Of a DNA stretch of 64,000 bases, positions 24,601 to 36,800 are shown piece by piece. The notes under the pieces were generated by a model that searched no databases, was not told the DNA's origin, and was given only the letters and a program-made list of their open reading frames with translations. The position numbers and the translations under genes are program-made. This DNA is from Raffaelea ambrosiae (taxonomy: Eukaryota; Ascomycota; Sordariomycetes; Ophiostomatales; Ophiostomataceae). The stretch spans positions 25,462 through 89,461 of the forward strand of contig PCDI01000067.1 of the NCBI GenBank assembly GCA_002778195.1, read 5' to 3'. The stretch's first letter is position 1. Each line of letters starts with the position of its first letter.

Positions 24601-27600
24601 AAATAACATAGACGGAGTTAATTTTATAGAACCTCCATAACATGTAGCTAACCATGAAAATATTTTAATACCTGTAGGTACTGCAATAATCAATGTTGCA
24701 GCTGTAAAATAGGCTCTTGTCGAGCGATTTTCGGACAGTATCTTAATTTAACCTAAAATGTTAAACTTCTTGCGTACTTGTCTCTGAGGATCCTTTAGTT
24801 GTAATACTTTTAATTTTTAAAATCCCATCAATATCTAAATGTTTTCCTTCTGTAATCATAATATAAACTTTTCTAAATTTAAGGTAATTAACGTATTTAC
24901 CTGCAAAAACATTATATTTATCGAAATAATTTATTAAAGCAGCAGCTGTTTTGTAACCTGAACTTTTATAACACCATATTCCAGTATGGTATTGAGATAT
25001 ATTTCCCATACCTAAATTATTATATAATAATCTTAAAGGCAATTCATCATTTTGTTTTAAAGAGTACTCTAATCTCACACTATACCCTGATTTATGTGTT
25101 TTACTTTTTACAACACTTACAAAAAAACAGCCGTCCGCTTGAGTAAATCCAGCTAATCAAGGGTTATTTAAAGATAAATTATTTAAAGGGGGTAAAATAT
25201 GAATATTAAAATCTTCACTATAATTATGTTTAATTAATTGATCATATTTATAATTACTAACAAATTTACCATTAATTAAAGATAATATTATAAATAAACC
25301 TTCTTTATTTTTACATATATATCTTACAGCTTTTTTATCCTTGATCTTATAAATATTACCATGACCAATACGTTTTTTAATAAAATAAGCTAAGGATATG
25401 TCAGCTTCAGAAAAGATTATATGTAATTCTTTTTTACCAAACCAACCATCACCTTCAATTAACCCAGCTAAAAAAAAACCAAAATCCTCATTATTAAAGT
25501 TATTATGTTTAGGAACATGTACAGATATTTTTGGTAATTCTGAATATTTAACATAAATATTTTTAGCAACAGCCTTAGCATTTGTGCTAAAACTAATGTT
25601 TCCAGCTGATTGTCTTGTAAAATATAAGTAAATTTTTCCTAACGCAATTAATACGAGTGGACTACTTAACCAAGAGTTTCCAGCATATAGCAAGATTTTT
25701 ACTGTGAACACAAGTTTATCCACATCTAAACCGACTGTGTACATGTGATGCTTAACTGTTAATAAATATTTTATATTTACCCATATAAAATGTATGCTCT
25801 TTTCACAAAGAGTGTCGGACTATATATTCATCTTTAAACCTTTTCTCTTCTGTTTGTAGCACTATTATTTAAATTGATTTGTTTTTGTAAAACTCTTATT
25901 TCCAATAATCCTTCTTTTGTTAAATGTGATTTATTTAAAACTTTTACATGAACAGTTAATCATTTTTCAAAAGAAAAAGCTTTTTTTGTTTTTAATGGGA
26001 AATTTTTAAAGTATCTTACTACATCACTCAAAGATTTAAACCCGGTTGCTGTATAACGATACACATCCTCAGTTCCAGATCTTAATGTAACTTTCCCAAA
26101 TCCAAACAACTCATATACTTTATTTAGTATAAAACTGTCTTTTTGATCTAAAATATAACGCATTTTTATAACATGGCCTAATGTATATCTAGAATTAGTA
26201 GTAATAGATACATTAAAGCATCCTTCTGCATCAGTAAATCCCGATAATCATGCATCTTGTAATGTAATTTTTACAGGAAGATTATTTAATTTTATAGTTC
26301 CAACTCCAAACCAGTTATTTAAAATGTTAATTCATTTAATTAATTGTTCGATTCTATGATTTTGGGCTAGATTACCATTAAATAAAAAAGCTAGGAGTAA
26401 AATGTGTGAAGGATTATCTACTATTCATCTATAAAAATCATTATTTTTACCACATTTTCCTTGAGGAAAATGCTTCACTACCCCTATGTTAAATTTAGAT
26501 TGTATTTTATAAAGTATATTGCTTTCTTTTTGAGTAAGAACAAAACGAATTCTTTTGGCTTTATCATATGTTTGAATAGCACCATCTCCTTCTGCAAACC
26601 CTATAAATCAAGTTAATCATATATCTTCAATAGGATCTTTATTTTTAAATAATGTGTTATAATAAGTATGAAACGCAGAAAAATTAAAAGATGTTTCGCT
26701 TGTAGTCTCTGAGACGCTTTGTTTGTTATCATTTAAAGAATACAGGGACAAATTGTCTGCTGATTGAGTATAACTAATTAAATTATTACCATACAAGGTA
26801 CTAATTAGCATTAAACTGTTCCAGCATATAGCGAAATTAATTATGTTCCTTATATTACTATAAAGTGAAGCCATCTTTGTTCGACTTCAAACTATAAATC
26901 CTAATATTCCAATAGACATCATAGCATATACCATACCAATATATCCAAATACTGATTTACTGGCATTAGCTGATATTGTTGTACTAATTATACCAAAAGC
27001 TGGTATAATTAAAATGTAACAAAAATTTGATTAATGTAATAGTCCGATAAGTTCTATTAAGATTAATACTCAAAAATTTCCATTCTTGTTAGGACTATAT
27101 CTTATACTGAATATCTATTCATTGAATTTTTCAATTTTTTGATTTTCTCTATACCTGATTCCATTAAATGCTCTTTATTTTGAATTAATATATAAGCTTT
27201 TCTTCATTTTAAATAATTAATATGTTTACTAGATTGTAGATGAAATTTATCAAAATAGTTTATTACCTTTTTAGCTGACCCAAAACTAGTAGAACCGTAA
27301 TAATAAGTATCTTGGCTTTTTCTAAAACCTATGTTACCTCCAAATATATCTTTAATTAATAATAAAATGTTATTATCTTTCTGATCTATTTGGAAGTTTA
27401 ATCTAATCTCAGGTTTAATCCTATTTTCTCTTTCAACGATTTTAATCTGAAAACTAGCATCCGCGTCAGAAAACCCCGCCAATCAATGATTATTAAAATC
27501 CTTAGAATCATTGATTATAAATTCTAACCCTACTAAAGGCATATTCGAATATATAGGACTAGATAAAATATTATTAACTACTTGATTAAATTTATTGATA

Positions 27601-30600
27601 GTTCTTAGTTTACCATTAATTAGATTTATTGTTTTTATAATACCTTCTTTGTTAGAAATAATGTATAAATAAGCATTTTTATCTTTAACTTTATGTACAT
27701 GACCAAAACCTATTCTTTCTTTAATAAAATAAGCTAAGCTAACATCTGGAGAACTAAAGACAATTACTAATTGTTGTTTAGAACTAAAATGTCCATCACC
27801 ATCGATTAAACCTGCTAAATAATGTCCAAATTGTTGATCATTTAATGGTTTTAAGTGTTCAGGTATATGAATAGATACGTTTTTTACATTTTCAATATTG
27901 TTGCGTGTAGTCTCTAGGGTTCCAAATTTATTTTTATTTTTAAAATTGTTACCTGCTGATTGGCTTCTTTGTTTTAACTTTTTTACTATACCTAAAAAGA
28001 GGGAGTATTTAAAACTAATTAACGAAGCTTTTCCAGCATATAGCAACATTAAGAGGCTTACATTCAAAACCTCAGGATGCAACATTTTTTTAAGGAAGCA
28101 AGTATAGCCTCTAAAATGTTTGGACCATATCTTTAAACACAATTTATTCGTAATTTTTTCATTTACCCATAAGAGTCTCTCAGCTTTTAGCGAATAAAGA
28201 CCCCGAAGGTGCAGTATGAGCTTTCATACTCTTCAATTCATATATCTTAGGTACTAAATGCAATCTATTACTTTTAGCTGATCTAGAAGGATATTTTTTA
28301 AAATATTCAATCAGGTTAAGTATATCTTCTTTCTTAGTGACATATCATTTAAATGAACCATGTCCCCCTCTATCTATATAAACATAACCCCCATATAGCT
28401 CAACTAATAGGGTTAGTATTTCAGAAGTCTTTTGGCCAGCAGAAATAGATAATTGCCCATCCGTACTCTTTATAGTAATTGATCCATCTGCATCGAAAAA
28501 TCCCGATAATCAACCATTAGCTCAAGTCAATTTATCAGGGTATTTTAATGTTATATCGTATTTTACACATATATAATTTAATTGTATCAATCTATTAGGA
28601 TTTCTTATATGGCCGTTTACATCGTTAATAAGATTTAGTAAACCTTCTTTATTTTGTAATCTATATCTTAATGCACTGACCCCTGATCTTAATTTAATTG
28701 AACCTCCGTATATATTTTTTACAGCATGTAAAGCGCACTTATCTCGAATATCCATTGTAATTTCTAAACTTGCATAACCTTTTTTAGATAATGAAAAACA
28801 ACCATCTCCGTCTATTAATCCGGCTAGTCATTGTTTAAATCTTAAATCCTTAAAGGATTTACTTATATTGTGTATTGATCTTGTGTTTAACAAACGTATG
28901 GCCTCTGAAGTTCCTACTAGCGAGCTAAGCGCGTTGGTTACTTGCGAATTATCGTAAATTTTCAGGATTTTTACTATAGCGGTGTAGAATAAAAGACAAC
29001 TTATGCTGATAGTACCTAATAAATATAAAACGAACTCCTCGCTTATAGTTTGTTGTGATAAATTTTCATTTAAGGGCCATATTTGACCGAAGAATCCAAT
29101 TCCATATTATAAAATTATTTATATTGGCAGCCAATATAAACTAAATATATTGATAATCTAATTAGCTAATCAGTTAAGCTACAATTAAAAACAAAATTAA
29201 ACAATTTTCTATTATATCCTGTGTCCCTCTGGGACACTAATAAAAGAATCAACTAAATAACCAATCCCATATCATATAATTAGTTATATAGAGTATCTAA
29301 GCGGATATATTATTCCGCTCTGGCCCCAACCACATCCCTTTAATTTCATAATTTAGTAGAATATACTAACCTAGTAGCTGGCGCAGCCAAAAGCGCTAAA
29401 TACACTAGAGGAACCCGACTGTACATTAAGCAACATTTCAGTTACCCATTGGTGAACCAGTCTGTAGCGATACATTAAAATACCGACGGTCTTAATTTTT
29501 TTTTGGAGAAATTTTTGACCGTAAAACTATTATTATTATAATAGTTACACCAATATTGCTCCTGTATTTTATTGTTTTTTTCTAATAATTGCACAATAAA
29601 TAATATAACAAGAACTAGGATTAAGGTATACCTAAAGGTATTTATTATATAAGGTCTTATTTTTATTTTACATCTGCCCTAATAATTCTTATAGCTTAAT
29701 TAGCTAACCTTACCCTATTTTCCTAATAATAAAATTATATAGTCTTATTAATTTGTTTAGCTAAATTAATTAATTCTAATCTAGTTTCATTGTTTAAATG
29801 ATCTTTATTAATTAATCTATTATAAAGGGATTTTCACTTCAAATAACTATATATCTTTTTAGATTTAAGATTATAATTATCAAAATAAATAAATAAACCT
29901 TTACAATTTTTTAATCCATTTACTCTTAATTCTCATACATTATCCGCATGATGTGCCGTTACAGAACATTCAATGGAATACTTCTGTAGTATGTTAACTA
30001 AATGTTCAAAAACAGGTATATTAGCTTCTCACTTTTGAGTTAATATAAATCTAAATCTAAAAGCAGAACTATTAGATAAAAGAGAACAAGTAAAGGAACC
30101 TTCTCCATCTGAAATACCAGATAATCAAGCATCATCTAAAGTAGGTATAACACAAGTTTCTATAGAAGCTATACTATTTAAATTTTTTTTTATTAATCTT
30201 TCATTAAAATTAGATAAAAAAATTAAAAACCTGGCTTTTCTAGTAGGAAATACCATATTCCCATTAAATAATAAACAAATTAAATAAAGATTTTTAAAAT
30301 CTTGTATAATAAATCTATGCGTATTTTGTTTTACAGATTGTGTAATAACTCTACCAAAACCTAAATTAGATTTAATATAATTTAATACTTCTTTATCTGT
30401 ACTAGATTGAGTGATAACAAAAGACAAGTCCCCTCTTTTGGCTACAATAAAAGAACCTTCCCCTTCTGAGAATCCAATAAATCATTCTAAAAATCGACTA
30501 TCAGGTTGTTTTAAATCAGGATAAAATTCTGAAAATTTAGAGTAAAAAGAAGAAAACTCAAAAGATTTTAGAATAGCACTATTTAATATAAAATAGTAAT

Positions 30601-32528
30601 AAATAATATTTGTAAACAAAAAAAATAAACATATAGCGCCAGGGACGACAAAATTGTTATTTTTAATAAAGAAAAGATGTTGGAATAAAATAGGATCTCC
30701 ACCTCCAGCTGTTTCAAAGAAAGATGTATTAAAATTTCGGTCAGTTAAAACCATAGTAATTCCCTAAATACTTGATTTACTAGAACTCTGTCTCATGATT
30801 TAATTAAATTTAACTAAATCTCTTAAATTTAATCATTTAAGGTAAATACTCAATATGTTTCCATATTGTTGGGACTATATCTTACATATATAAGTTATAA
30901 AAAAAATTTAAATGATCTCAATTAAAATAAGTTCTGTTATTATTCATCTGTGATTTTATATAAACGATTTTTTTTATAATATCGGGATTAGTATGCAATT
31001 TAGCTTCAAAATAGTTTAATATATCTTTTCAATCTTTATAATTTAGATATTTACTGGAAAATAAGGGATATTTTTCTAAATAATTAACTAATATTAAATT
31101 TGCTTTTAAATTAGTAGTTCTAAGTCTATACTCAGGATTTTTGGTATCCATTCTAATTTCTTTAACAGAAGTCACTAAAAATTCTGCAATTGATTTTAAA
31201 AACTCATAATTATTTTCATTATTATGATCATTTTGTCTTTGAGATAATTCAAATTTACATTCAACTTTAGGGTATTTTCCATCTAAACTAGTTCTAACTG
31301 AAAAATGACCATCCGCATCTATAAATCCTGCTAATCAAGAATTAGAATTAATAAAACTCTTATCCTTATTTTTTTTTTCAATATTTAAATTAAATTTAAG
31401 ATTTAAAAAATCAATTAATCTGTGTAATGAAACAATTTTAGGGGTTCTCATAAATCCATTTATAATATTAACTACTAAAATCATACCTTCAAAATTATTA
31501 ATAGTTAGTATATAGGCATTACTACCTTTTTTTTTAGCCAAAGAACCATGTTTTAATTTAGCTTGTATAATTTGAGCTAAAGGAAAATCCCTTATATCGA
31601 AAACTATTTGAATGGTAGGATAATATAACTTACCTTTAGGTGATCTTTCTACCTTAGGAGTTACAATAGTACCATCTCCCTCTATTAAACCAGCTAAATA
31701 AGAAGCAAAATTTGAATCCAAATTGCAACTATTAAAGGTTGAACTTGTAGAATAATAATTTAAAGCATTAATTTTTTTATAACATATAAATTTTGGCACA
31801 TAGTCTCTGAAGATACTTAATAAAAATAAAATAATTAAGTATCCTGCTGATATAGATATAATATAAAATATCTGTTTCCAGCAATTCGCCAAATATAACG
31901 CAGGCAGAATTCCACCAGCTAAAACAGGAAGAGATAATAATAATAAAACAGCTGTAATAACAACAGCTCATCCAAATAAAGCTAATTTATGTAATCTTAT
32001 ACCTGGTGTTCTCATATTAATTACAGTTGTAATGAAATTCATAGCACCTAATAAACTACTTACTCCTGTTAAATGAAGAGCAAAAATAGCTAAATCTACA
32101 CTAGGACCACTGTGACTTTGTACTCCTGATAATGGAGGATAAATAGTTCACCCTGTACCAGCTCCACCTTCAATACAAGCAGATAATACTAACAATATTA
32201 AACTAGGAGGTAATAATCAAAAACTTATATTATTTAATCTAGGGAATGCCATATCAGGTCCCCCGATTAATAGTGGTAATAAGAAATTACCAAACCCTCC
32301 AATTAATGCAGGCATAACCATAAAAAAAATCATTAATACAGCATGAGCTGTAATTACACTATTATATAATTGATTATCAGCTATATATTGAACACCTGGT
32401 CCACTAAGTTCCATTCTTATTAATACAGAAAAAGCTGTACCTAATAATCCTGAAAATAAAGCAAATATTAAATATAAAGTTCCAATATCTTTAGCATTAG
32501 TTGATAAAAATCATCTTTCTACTTTCAT
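21691..32528 (-). CDS. cox1: Cytochrome c oxidase subunit I, 9 exons
   Basis: Catalytic subunit of complex IV carrying heme a and the heme a3/CuB centre. Exons: 32528-31914, 30763-30670, 29096-29086, 28079-28069, 27019-26884, 25750-25718, 24720-24564, 23296-23247 and 22170-21691; 528 residues in total, the standard length. Start MKVERWFLSTNAKDIGTLYL, end SLPLQS. Joins rebuild [68 protein letters not shown] and HD-TYYVVAHFHYV. Exons 3 and 4 are each 11 nt and encode WFFG and HPEV, including a heme/CuB-region histidine and the family HPEVY motif. Eight group I introns make up about 85 percent of the locus. Confidence 0.95.
22467..23246 (-). CDS. LAGLIDADG homing endonuclease in cox1 intron 8
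   Basis: The intron is 23246-22171. In frame with cox1 exon 8; motifs FWVGLMDGDGSI (near 23130) and WLSGFIEGEACF (near 22740), ending SQKLNN with TAA at 22469. Divergent from the other cox1 LAGLIDADG ORFs in motif detail. Intact. Confidence 0.83.
23311..24563 (-). CDS. GIY-YIG homing endonuclease in cox1 intron 7
   Basis: The intron is 24563-23297. In frame with exon 7 (TGA-Trp at 24357 and others) to TAA at 23313, only 14 nt before the 3' splice site. Signature SGVYCLINKTNNHSYVGSS (near 24195-24140), LGYKHTEETKELLSQ and ENNPFYNKSHS (NUMOD3 type), then helix-turn-helix repeats including AQRALDINHSTIKKH. Exon end GGAGGAT pairs with IGS GTTCTCC about 20 nt into the intron, supporting the boundary. 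Confidence 0.87.
24761..25717 (-). CDS. LAGLIDADG homing endonuclease in cox1 intron 6
   Basis: The intron is 25717-24721. Continuous with exon 6; motifs FFLAGLIEGDGWF (near 25470) and WLAGFTQADGCF (near 25140), ending SSETSTQEV at 24761, 40 nt before exon 7. The first half is clearly similar to that of cox1 intron 4 (ISLAYFIKKRIGHGN against VSLAYFIKERIGFGH), so the two introns carry paralogous enzymes. Intact. Confidence 0.88.
25834..26883 (-). CDS. LAGLIDADG homing endonuclease in cox1 intron 5
   Basis: The intron is 26883-25751. In frame with exon 5 through several TGA-Trp codons; motifs WFIGFAEGDGAI (near 26615) and WLSGFTDAEGCF (near 26255). Ends after ATNRREKV with TAA at 25836. Intact double-motif enzyme. 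Confidence 0.86.
27102..28068 (-). CDS. LAGLIDADG homing endonuclease in cox1 intron 4
   Basis: The intron is 28068-27020. The frame enters from the 11-nt exon 4 (HPEV) and shows YLAGLIDGDGHF (near 27820) and WLAGFSDADASF (near 27480), ending NSMNRYSV with TAA at 27104. IGS GCCTC (near 28045) pairs with exon end GAGGT, supporting the splice site. Paralogous to the intron 6 ORF. Intact. Confidence 0.87.
28069..28079 (-). other. cox1: cox1 exon 4, an 11-nt micro-exon
   Basis: CAT CCT GAG GT on the minus strand encodes HPE plus two bases of V; the codon is completed by the first base of exon 5 at 27019. It is preceded by G (end of intron 3) and ends in T. It was identified because it supplies exactly the HPEV residues missing between WFFG and YILIIP. 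Confidence 0.88.
28144..29085 (-). CDS. LAGLIDADG homing endonuclease in cox1 intron 3
   Basis: The intron is 29085-28080. The frame enters from exon 3, continues through a hydrophobic stretch (FVLYLLGTISISCLLFYTAI), then WLAGLIDGDGCF (near 28830) and WLSGFFDADGSI (near 28505). With TGA as Trp it ends at TAA 28146. Intact. The canonical LAGLIDGDG sequence and normal spacing suggest an active or recently active enzyme. Confidence 0.88.
29086..29096 (-). other. cox1: cox1 exon 3, an 11-nt micro-exon
   Basis: GA TTC TTC GGT on the minus strand completes a TGA tryptophan codon begun by the last T of exon 2 (30670) and adds FFG. It is preceded by the intron-terminal G at 29097 and ends in T. The joined protein reads [12 protein letters not shown], as in all cox1. 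Confidence 0.88.
29221..29237. repeat. GC-rich hairpin in cox1 intron 2
   Basis: GTGTCCC-TCT-GGGACAC forms a perfect 7-bp stem with a 3-nt loop. It stands out in this AT-rich intron, between the core and exon 3. It may be a peripheral intron helix. Confidence 0.7.
29735..30669 (-). CDS. LAGLIDADG homing endonuclease in cox1 intron 2
   Basis: The intron is 30669-29097. In frame with exon 2; motifs WFIGFSEGEGSF (near 30480) and WLSGISDGEGSF (near 30120), ending QINKTI with TAA at 29737. It is followed by 640 nt that contain the core (29400-29550, with the GACCGTCGGTATT block on the minus strand). Intact. Confidence 0.84.
30882..31913 (-). CDS. LAGLIDADG homing endonuclease in cox1 intron 1
   Basis: The intron is 31913-30764. 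In frame with exon 1; motifs YLAGLIEGDGTI (near 31690) and WLAGFIDADGHF (near 31330), ending NLYM with TAA at 30884. Its first half has the same layout as the ORFs of introns 4 and 6 (short IQIVFDIRDFPLAQII segment, then a glycine turn and NINGF). Intact. Confidence 0.87.
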
Positions 32529-32663
32529 AGAAATAGATGATTTTAAAATAGAATTTTTACTGTTAAAATTTAAAAGATTTTCATGTTTTCTATTAAAACT
32601 ATAAATAATTAGTATACTAAATAACTAAAAAGTATTAAATTATGTAGTACAAAATAAAAAAAA

Positions 32664-32735
32664 ATTCTTATTTTAGATTCGAACTAAAATCTTGGTATTA
32701 GAAGTACCTTGCTCTAGCCATTGAGCTAATAAGAA
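32664..32735 (-). tRNA. trnR: tRNA-Arg (UCU)
   Basis: Acceptor TTCTTAT/ATAAGAA, D-arm GCTC/GAGC, anticodon loop CTTCTAA (TCT), T-arm TTTAG-TTCGAAT-CTAAA. Lies upstream of cox1 and next to trnC. Confidence 0.92.
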
Positions 32736-32751
32736 GATTATTACAATTTTA

Positions 32752-32824
32752 TAAGATTATGGAGGAATCGAACCTCAACCTAAAGATCTGCAATCTAAGT
32801 GTAAACCTTTTACAACATAATCTT
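32752..32824 (-). tRNA. trnC: tRNA-Cys (GCA)
   Basis: Acceptor AAGATTA/TAATCTT is perfect, T-arm GAGG-TTCGATT-CCTC is canonical, anticodon loop TTGCAGA (GCA). The anticodon stem TTAGA/TCTTT has two T-T mismatches, so it is somewhat weak. Confidence 0.88.
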
Positions 32825-32879
32825 AATATTATTTATTTATTAATATTATAAAAAAAATCAATGTATTGATTAATCAAGA

Positions 32880-33790
32880 AACAAGTTATATATATCTATC
32901 TAAAGATAAAGATTATTGTAATATTGAAGGTTAGACTGTAAAATCAAACAAATAATTATAATTTGCAATACATCTCTTACTCTTGAATTTTGAGTTGCCC
33001 CTCCTAATATCATAGTCAAATCTTGTTTTACATCTTCCACAATTGTTATTGTTAATAAGTCTCTGTATACTGAATTCAATAATAAATTATTTCTAATTAT
33101 TTCGTGTTGTTCATGTATTCTTGTTAATCCTCTTGATATATCTATTAAATTATGAAGCTTATCATTTCTATGTACTGAGGATTAAAATATTCTCTATAAT
33201 ATCTAAATCTAGTTGCAATTACTTTATATTATTCTTTTAAAGTTAGATTTATATATCTGATAATTATCTCATCTTCAGGTAAACCCTATTAAATATATAT
33301 TATTCAGATTAAATTTTATTATTACTCTTTTTAAATATACTTGGAATTAAAGTATTGTTTATTTATTATAATTCTCTATACTATTCGTCAGAATTTCCAA
33401 AATAAAAAGCATATCTTTCCATTATTAATTTTTTTTTCTTAAAAGGATACACCCCTGAAGGAATAATACCTATTAAACCCAATAGTACCATAAATTAAGG
33501 ATTTACAACACTACTAGCCTCAGAAAAAAACTCAGCTTCATTATCAGGGTTTAAGTTAAGTAATTTAATAATTACCTCTAAACTATTAATATTAAAAAAC
33601 AAATTAAGGATTAAAGAATATCTATCCCTAATTGTTATATAATTTCTTAAAGTATATCTGATAGTTTTATTTTTAAATTAGAAGTAGAATTAAAATTCCT
33701 TTTTCCCGAGTTAAAAGACGAATTTAAGTTAAAACCTAAATTATTTCTTATTTAATTATTTATAAGATAAAGTGCTTCATCTTTCCTTTG
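32880..33790 (-). pseudogene. Decayed unknown ORF between cob and cox1
   Basis: The minus strand holds coding-like stretches broken by stops and frameshifts. A hydrophobic piece FMVLLGLIGIIPSGVYPF is followed by a basic patch and MERYAFYFGNSDE (near 33400-33480). Then come GLPEDEIIIRYINLTLKE (near 33270), ATRFRYYREYFNPQ (near 33200), and RGLTRIHEQHEIIRNN through VEDVKQDLTMILGGATQNS (33140-33000) in a shifted frame. It has neither a LAGLIDADG nor a GIY-YIG motif. I do not recognise the family. It reads like a former free-standing gene of about 300 codons, possibly plasmid-derived; that origin is speculation. Confidence 0.5.
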
Positions 33791-33801
33791 ATAACAGATT
33801 T

Positions 33802-36800
33802 TTATTCCTTAAGGTCATTTAAAGTATTTTCTATAATAGCAAAAAGGGGTAATAAAAATATAAAGTAAGAAAAGTAACTTAAAGCATAAATTTGTCCCAT
33901 TCCTACAAAAGGAGTTTCAACATGTTTAGATCCTAATCAACCCAATGAAATAAATACTGTACCAAAAATATAGAAACCGGCTTTACTAAAAGGTCTAAAT
34001 TGGAAACCTCTTGATCTACCTAAGTCTGTTAAAGGTAATATTAATAATATTAATAAAGAACCAAACATAGCGATGACCCCTAATAATTTATTAGGTATAG
34101 ATCTTAATATAGCATAGAAAGGAAGAAGATATCATTCTGGAACAATAGCTGCAGGTGTTTGCATAGGATTAGCCATTACATAGTTTTCACTATCACCTAA
34201 AGCATTTGGCATAAAGAAAACAAAAACACTTAAGACAAAGAAAAATACAAATATAGTTATTAAATCTTTAAATAAATAATAAGGTGCCATAGATATTCTA
34301 TCAAAAGTACCAGCTACACCTAAAGGATTACCTGATCCAGATGTATCATGTAATGCAATTATGTGCATTAAAACTAAAGCTGCAAGTATAAAAGGTAATA
34401 CAAAATGAAGTGCAAAAAATCTATTTAAAGTTGCATTATTTACACTGAAACCTCCTCAAATGACAGTTTAGTTTTATATAATTTTTAATATATATATTTT
34501 ATATTTTTTCAAATACAATTAGACTATGTCTTGAATTTTGTTTAATATTATAAAATTCAGGGGTTATCGTGTCAAGCTTATTGTTGGCTTAACTCACTCA
34601 TTAGTCGTTGAACGTATTTAATTCTATATTAAGCCGAATTAAAATCCGCTACAAGTAATTTAATAGCTCGGAGGGTATTGTTTATTAAATGTGCTTGTAA
34701 TTTTCCCCCTTTGCCTCTAAAAAATAAATTTTATTTCTAAGGAGCCCATTTTACAGTTTCGGGTAATGTAGTTTATTATAACGCGTTGAATTTTGTAAGT
34801 TATTTAATCATTTTAGATATTGAATATATTTTAATCCAATTAGGGGGTGTAAACCTTCAAAAGAAAAAAAGTTTATAACTGTTTGTATATCAGTTTTATA
34901 ACTAACACCAAATTGATTAAAATTATTTGTAGTATCTATTTTTCTTTTAGTATTAAATACTAATTTAAAAGCTTCAAATAAATTTGTGTGTATTCTTTGT
35001 TTTAATTGAAAACAACCATCGTTATTACTTTTAATAAAAAAAGAACCTTCTGAGCAAGTAAATCCTACAATTCAATTTTTAAAAAAATGTAATAATGTAT
35101 AATCATAAGGATTACTAGGTAATTTAAATACATCTTCAATTTTATCTTTTGATGGTATTTCATCGAATAATTTAATATCATTTTTAAGAATATACATAGC
35201 TAAATTAAATTGACTTACTCTAGTTTCAGTTAAAAAAAAGATGTTATTATATATTAATAAAGGAAATAAAATTTCTTGTAATTCAGTTCTATTAATTACT
35301 AATTTACAACTTGGACTTTTTAGGTCTTTATATACATTTATCTTTCCTAGTTTTAAGGTAGAATTAATGTACTCTAAAGTAGAAAGATCTTCTAATTGTA
35401 AAGAAATTACTAATTTTATTGTTATAAATCCTTTAGTTGTTTTAGTTATTTGTATATAACCATCTCCATCTATTAATCCTACTAAAAATCCTAAAAAAGA
35501 AGTAGGAATTAATAAATAATCTTTTTTATCTAAAGTTTTGTTAAATACTTTTAACGCATTTTTATGTATATTACCTACTGTAGGTAATATTGAATATAAT
35601 ATAATAAAACTAATACTTAATACTGTAATATATTTTGTTGACTCAACAACGTCTTGTCCAATTCAAGGTATAGCACTAATAAGATTAGTAATACAAAAAT
35701 TACTTTAAGACAACTAAACAAAAAAAACTTAAAAACCAGAATTTTATCTAGAAACAAAAGAAGAATAAGCTTTTATTCTTTGTATATATTTAGCTACAAT
35801 TAAACCTTCTTTATTTTTGACGAGTTTCCCGTCATTTAATCTTTCTGTTACAGTATAATTACTAATATGTAAAGACTTAGCGCAAGATATACCACTTGTA
35901 TAATAATTAATAGTACCATTAAAAAAATAAACTTTTATAATATATGTAGATCTTATATATTTATTTTCAGAAATAATTTTTACTCTTCCTTCTGAATCTA
36001 TACTAATTAAAGGAGCCAATTTAATCAATAAATTTAACTCCAATTTTTCTTTATCATCTAAAGTAGAAAAATTAGGATTAGTAGATAATCTATTATCATT
36101 CATGGTATTACTTAATTTTTTCATTAATTCTTTACCTTTATCTATCAAATGTTTACCTTGATAAATTAACAAGGCTAATGTTTTAAAATCTAAAAAATCT
36201 TTATACTTTTTAGATCTAAACTCTAAAGTTTCTAAATAAGGAATAAGAATATTACAAACAAAATCAATTTGAGTAATATCCAGTAAAGACACAGCTCTAC
36301 GGTCTTTATTTCCTTTTTTATCTAAAATATTAATCAATTTAGTTGTACTACCTAAGAGATAAGAGTGTTCATCTAGTAAGCTTAAAATAAATTGGCGAAT
36401 ACTTAATAAAAATTTTTTATTGATTGTAGTAGTAACAAGAGAAAAATGAACAGACATATCGCTTTTACTTAGATAAAAGGTTCCATCTCCCTCTAAAAAC
36501 CCTACTAAGTAATTACCAGTAATATTTATAATATGATCTTTAGGTAAATTAAAGTTTATTCTTTTAGAGTTCATACCTTCTTTTATATTTATTATACTTG
36601 AATATATTTCATCTCTAGCTAATCCATTTCATTTACGATTTTTAAACATAAAATATGCTTTTTTAAAATCCAAATAATCTAAATATTTAGTAGTATTTAA
36701 TGAAAATTTATCAAATAAAGGTATTAATATTATTTCTATTTCATCTAACCGTGAAACAGTAAAAACTATAACATCTCTTTCCATGTTTAATCTACCACAG

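Noticed and set aside
29150..29210. tRNA-like D-arm (GTAGCTTAACTGATTAGC) in cox1 intron 2
   Set aside because: No acceptor pairing or T-arm could be matched around it.
29400..29560. Group II intron domain in cox1 intron 2
   Set aside because: No reverse transcriptase ORF and no domain V hairpin; the repeated block recurs in clear group I introns.
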